A stretch of 16,867 nt of DNA from Avidehalobacter sp964569265 (GTDB lineage: Bacteria; Bacillota; Dehalobacteriia; UBA4068; UBA4997): assembly GCA_964569265.1 (NCBI GenBank), contig CAZMTO010000032.1:1-16867 (forward strand). Reading direction: 5' to 3'. The notes beneath the pieces are model-generated. The model did no database searches, was not told where the DNA came from, and saw only the letters and a program-made list of their open reading frames with translations. Of this stretch, positions 14,608 to 16,867 are shown one piece after another (within the stretch, counting starts at the first letter, position 1; each line of letters starts with the position of its first letter). Both the position numbers and the translations under genes were made by a program.

Positions 14608-15912
14608 TTATTCTGCGGGCGAATGTGCAATAGTTTGTGGCCAGGTGGATTCATCCATACCGTTAGTCGTATAGTAAACATACACAACATCATTATTTTT
14701 TAAAACATGCCCACTCATACTTGCAGAGCCCCAATTGGTCGATGTGGATTTATCTGATGCAACAGAATACACCCAACCACAAACTTTACCGCTATCAGTT
14801 ATAGCAGACGAATCAAGCCCATTTATGCTTTGCAAATATGTACCCGCGGTATCCCACTGAACAAAATTATCTGAGTTATTAAGCATATTTAAAAGATCCT
14901 GTGCCGTACCACCGTTAGGTAAACTATATGCCTTCAAGTGATATGTTGCATCTTGAGTAGTAATAAAGTGCTTATTATAAAGCCGTTCTCTTATCGCTGT
15001 TGTATCAATAGTTTCTTTTCCACCGGGGTAATTATCATACTCAGCAGTATCAATATCCATATACACCGTTATGTCTTTTTCTCTCAAATAAAACGCATAT
15101 TTTCGTGTGGTATCACCATATTCTACACCAAGCGCCGAGCCATCAATCGAAAGATTTATATGAACATCTCGCAAATTGCCGGAAGATGTTTGACCAATAA
15201 TATGGCCGCCGCAGTAAGCCGCACCGGTATCCATACCGGTAGATTTAAAATGCACATTTGCATAATCGACATCTGTTACATGCTCTGTAGTGGTAATGGA
15301 ATATTGAATAAAAGTCCAAGCGTCACCCTCACCAACATTAGGATTTTGCACATTATCACCGTGTGCCACGGTAGAAACCGTAGTTACATCATCACCGCTA
15401 TAAACAAGTATATTACCAGGACGCAGCGGGTCAGAGCTGGAAATACTTACTTTACCACTTTGCAACCCGGCACACAGCAAAAATTCGCTTACAACATTAC
15501 CGGCAGAATCTGTAATGCTGACAGGTACCGTTTTGTTAAACAAATCGGCTCTGCCACAAAGATGCTCAAAGTTATGTTCTTCAACTTCAAAAACTGTTTC
15601 ATCAACTACAGCGTTATACCCGGTTTCAAACCAAATATCCACATAAAGATTGCGCAATGTCCATTCTGTAGCGCTTTCTACCGGCAGAATTCTAAACACA
15701 TATATCGTGCCGTCATCCCCTTGCTCATAACGAGCTTCTTGCCCGGTATAAGAAGCGTGCATATAAACACACTGCACACCATCAATATCATATAACAACG
15801 TTCTGCCATCCTGCTCATCCGCAGCAGCAAACCCCATAGACATTGACACAACAATAAGCATCAGCATAAAAAACAGTGCCATTATTTTACACAGATTACT
15901 TTTCTTCGTCAT
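14608..15912 (-). CDS. Secreted protein with C-terminal transcobalamin-like (DUF4430) domain
   Basis: This is a 434-aa protein. The start at 15912 follows AAAGGGGTGAT (15926-15916). Residues 1-31 form a signal peptide (KK at 3-4, hydrophobic MALFFMLMLIVVSMSMGFA, cleavage near AAA|D). Residues 32-315 are beta-rich and unrecognised, with a few cysteines (for example HLCGRADLF, FLLCAGL, AAYCGGHI). Residues about 322-417 match the plan of the transcobalamin/intrinsic factor C-terminal domain: NGGTAQDLLNML, GTYLQSINGL, GKVCGWVYSV and LKNNDVVYVYYT. There is no SLH domain, LPXTG motif or lipobox, so it may be released or held by another protein. It is the first gene after the cobalamin riboswitch and terminator, and is probably co-transcribed with the giant SLH gene. 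A soluble corrinoid-binding partner is the inferred role. Confidence 0.75.
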   Translation of the reverse strand: MTKKSNLCKIMALFFMLMLIVVSMSMGFAAADEQDGRTLLYDIDGVQCVYMHASYTGQEARYEQGDDGTIYVFRILPVESATEWTLRNLYVDIWFETGYNAVVDETVFEVEEHNFEHLCGRADLFNKTVPVSITDSAGNVVSEFLLCAGLQSGKVSISSSDPLRPGNILVYSGDDVTTVSTVAHGDNVQNPNVGEGDAWTFIQYSITTTEHVTDVDYANVHFKSTGMDTGAAYCGGHIIGQTSSGNLRDVHINLSIDGSALGVEYGDTTRKYAFYLREKDITVYMDIDTAEYDNYPGGKETIDTTAIRERLYNKHFITTQDATYHLKAYSLPNGGTAQDLLNMLNNSDNFVQWDTAGTYLQSINGLDSSAITDSGKVCGWVYSVASDKSTSTNWGSASMSGHVLKNNDVVYVYYTTNGMDESTWPQTIAHSPAE

Positions 15913-15996
15913 AATATCACCCCTTTTAACTCAATTAACTTCCGTAAAACAGCCCCAACAGCAGGCATCTACTATACTGCAACAAAACAACGTTAA

Positions 15997-16014
15997 CTAA
16001 TCAAACTTTTTCAT
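15997..16014 (-). other. Tiny leader ORF (MKKFD) with a duplicated ribosome binding site
   Basis: On the minus strand, AAGGGGTGAT (16030-16021) lies 6 nt before ATG (16014-16012). It opens a five-codon ORF, M-K-K-F-D, ending in TAG (15999-15997). The initiation region closely resembles that of the next gene (AAAGGGGTGAT, 15926-15916). It could be a leader peptide or the stub of a deleted gene. Nothing shows that it is translated. Confidence 0.3.
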
Positions 16015-16087
16015 AACGGCATCACCCCTTTAGCCCAAACTTTTACAAGCAACATATAATCGGTAACGCAGGCACTTTGCGGTTTAT

Positions 16088-16144
16088 AAAAAAATTGCGA
16101 TGAACAAAGCACTGACCAAACATCAATGTTCTATTCATCGCAAT
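16088..16144 (-). terminator. Riboswitch expression platform: intrinsic terminator in the leader
   Basis: On the minus strand ATTGCGATGAA (16144-16134) pairs perfectly with TTCATCGCAAT (16104-16094) and is followed by six T (16093-16088). It lies about 40 nt past the aptamer and about 175 nt before the 434-aa gene, so it fits transcriptional attenuation: bound cobalamin would favour the terminator. The 29-nt loop is long, and the competing antiterminator was not resolved. Confidence 0.75.
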
Positions 16145-16185
16145 CGTTTTTATGCGAACCTTATAAGCGCCCCAAGCAAACTAAC

Positions 16186-16420
16186 TGACCTGCTTAAAGC
16201 CTGCACCGCAAATATCCTGACTTATGCTTATCTCCGCGGCCCCTCGCCTTCCCGCCCCAAACAAACATTTAGAACAGTGACTATAACGGAACCTTGGCAG
16301 CAATACACAGTAGCGAGTTATCTGTCCCGGATTCTCACCGGCTTCCTTGCATGTGCGCTTAATTTTAACTTTGTAAATGCAAACAGCCAAGCATTTGGCT
16401 TGCAAGCCAATCTACACCTA
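16186..16420 (-). promoter_or_regulatory. Cobalamin (vitamin B12) riboswitch aptamer
   Basis: On the minus strand the conserved parts of the cobalamin aptamer appear in the right order. GGAAGCCGGTGAGAATCCGG (16346-16327) is the hallmark P3-P4 element. CTACTGTG (16313-16306), GTCACTG (16281-16275) and GGGAAGGC (16253-16246) follow, then a B12-box-like AAGTCAGGATATTTGCGGTGC (within 16225-16201). The usual CGGTCCCGC after the first element is changed (GGACAGATAACTCGC), and the B12 box deviates from AGTCAGGAGACCTGCC, so ligand selectivity or affinity may differ. The outer ends are approximate. It controls two genes with transcobalamin-like domains. Confidence 0.92.
16395..16410. repeat. Perfect 16-bp palindrome at the 5' edge of the riboswitch
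   Basis: TTGGCTTGCAAGCCAA is fully self-complementary. Its left half can alternatively pair with AGCCAA at 16385-16390 (loop GCAT), so two exclusive hairpins are possible in the 5' part of the leader RNA. It may be the aptamer's outer stem region or a protein-binding site. Confidence 0.5.
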
Positions 16421-16733
16421 AAGTATAACACCTTTATTTAAACAAATCAATATACATTTATACTGTTTTTAATATTTTTTTCTGTAAAATCAGCGTTTTT
16501 AAAGACATATCACCGTTTTTAAGTGGGCACATTTGCCCCTTTAGCAGGTACTTTATTTAAAAACCGCCGGTAAATTTTTAGCAATAATACAATTTTTTTT
16601 CGTTGCCGGAAATAACCTCAGGACCGTTACCACAATCGCTAATATCTAATATATTGCAGCAATATAAATTAGTGTCAATAGCTTGGGCACCATAAAAGAT
16701 ACAAATGAGCAAAAATGTATACTTGACAACACA

Positions 16734-16867
16734 CAAAAACGGAGCCAAGCTGTAAAGCCTAACTCCGTTTTTATTATTATTTTCGTACAACAGCATTGCC
16801 CTGCAGCGCAAATGTTTGTAAGTTTTTCAATCAAGGCTGAATAAAGGATTATCTATTCCCGCCCACC
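16734..16867. repeat. 134-bp dispersed repeat, right copy (cut by window end)
   Basis: This copy aligns without gaps to 7414-7547. It begins with the terminator-like hairpin AAAAACGGAG/CTCCGTTTTT (16735-16744 with 16763-16772, perfect 10-bp arms) and runs to the last base. The left copy lies behind an SLH-protein gene, so this copy probably marks the 3' end of another minus-strand gene just beyond the window. Confidence 0.8.

Larger units (their letters stand above)
15913..16867. other. Long leader and upstream region of the B12-regulated unit
   Basis: These 955 bases contain no convincing gene. From right to left they hold the right copy of the 134-bp repeat (16734-16867), an AT-rich stretch (16430-16730) that should contain the promoter, the cobalamin riboswitch (about 16186-16420), its terminator (16088-16144), a tiny ORF with a strong ribosome binding site (15997-16014) and the ribosome binding site of the 434-aa gene. 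The promoter was not fixed: TTGACA (16678-16673) with TATATT (16653-16648) has a 19-nt spacer and would start about 220 nt before the aptamer. Other boxes nearer the aptamer are weaker. Confidence 0.5.

Noticed and set aside
16520..16545. GGGCA/TGCCC mini-hairpin upstream of the riboswitch, considered as a second riboswitch or terminator.
   Set aside because: The stem is only about five pairs, without a proper U-run or recognisable aptamer motifs.
16648..16678. TTGACA with TATATT as the promoter of the B12-regulated unit.
   Set aside because: The 19-nt spacer is long and the start would be about 220 nt before the aptamer; kept only as a possibility in the leader description.
16578..16811. 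A 77-codon minus-strand open frame with a hydrophobic stretch.
   Set aside because: It starts inside the dispersed repeat and runs through its terminator hairpin, and its product resembles nothing I know.

Overview
The window looks like Bacillota (Firmicutes) DNA, probably a Clostridia or Negativicutes gut-type anaerobe. It is AT-rich, with strong AGGAGG-type ribosome binding sites, S-layer homology (SLH) wall-anchored proteins, a cobalamin riboswitch ending in an intrinsic terminator, and relics of a mobilizable element. The species cannot be fixed from the sequence alone. No rRNA, tRNA or CRISPR array was recognised.

Left part (1-7.2 kb): an accessory island of small modules and broken genes. 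It opens with the last 42 codons of a cupin-tailed protein (+). Then, mostly on the minus strand, come a relic of an amidoligase-like gene, a relaxase pseudogene (in-frame amber codon, missing C-terminus) and an intact ribbon-helix-helix mobilization protein. About 500 bp with two hairpins follow and may hold an old oriT. Next are an unrecognised 88-aa protein (+) and a death-on-curing (Doc) toxin-antitoxin pair whose partner is a large DNA-binding protein instead of a small Phd. After these are an unrecognised 128-aa protein, an SLH/Ig-like surface protein that lacks its 5' end (+), a frameshifted RhuM-family tail, and a self-inhibited class II Fic protein with an N-terminal HTH. The promoter region of fic carries three direct repeats that look like an operator.

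Right part (7.4-16.9 kb): one coherent minus-strand unit. A cobalamin riboswitch (about 16186-16420) is followed by an 11-bp hairpin and U-run (16088-16144). Downstream are a secreted 434-aa protein and a 2293-aa wall-anchored protein. Both carry a domain resembling the transcobalamin/intrinsic factor C-terminal domain (DUF4430). The giant protein adds two duplicated GLUG-repeat blocks, Ig-like domains, a PQQ-type beta-propeller and three SLH domains. B12 control, transcobalamin-like folds, a beta-propeller and surface anchoring together suggest a Gram-positive surface system for capturing cobalamin or corrinoids. The riboswitch and domain calls are solid; the capture role is inference.

The unit is flanked by two copies of a 134-bp repeat (7414-7547 and 16734-16867, 89% identical over 127 compared positions). 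The left copy lies just downstream of the giant gene. The right copy at the window edge therefore suggests a similar gene just outside, that is, a tandem array of such cassettes.
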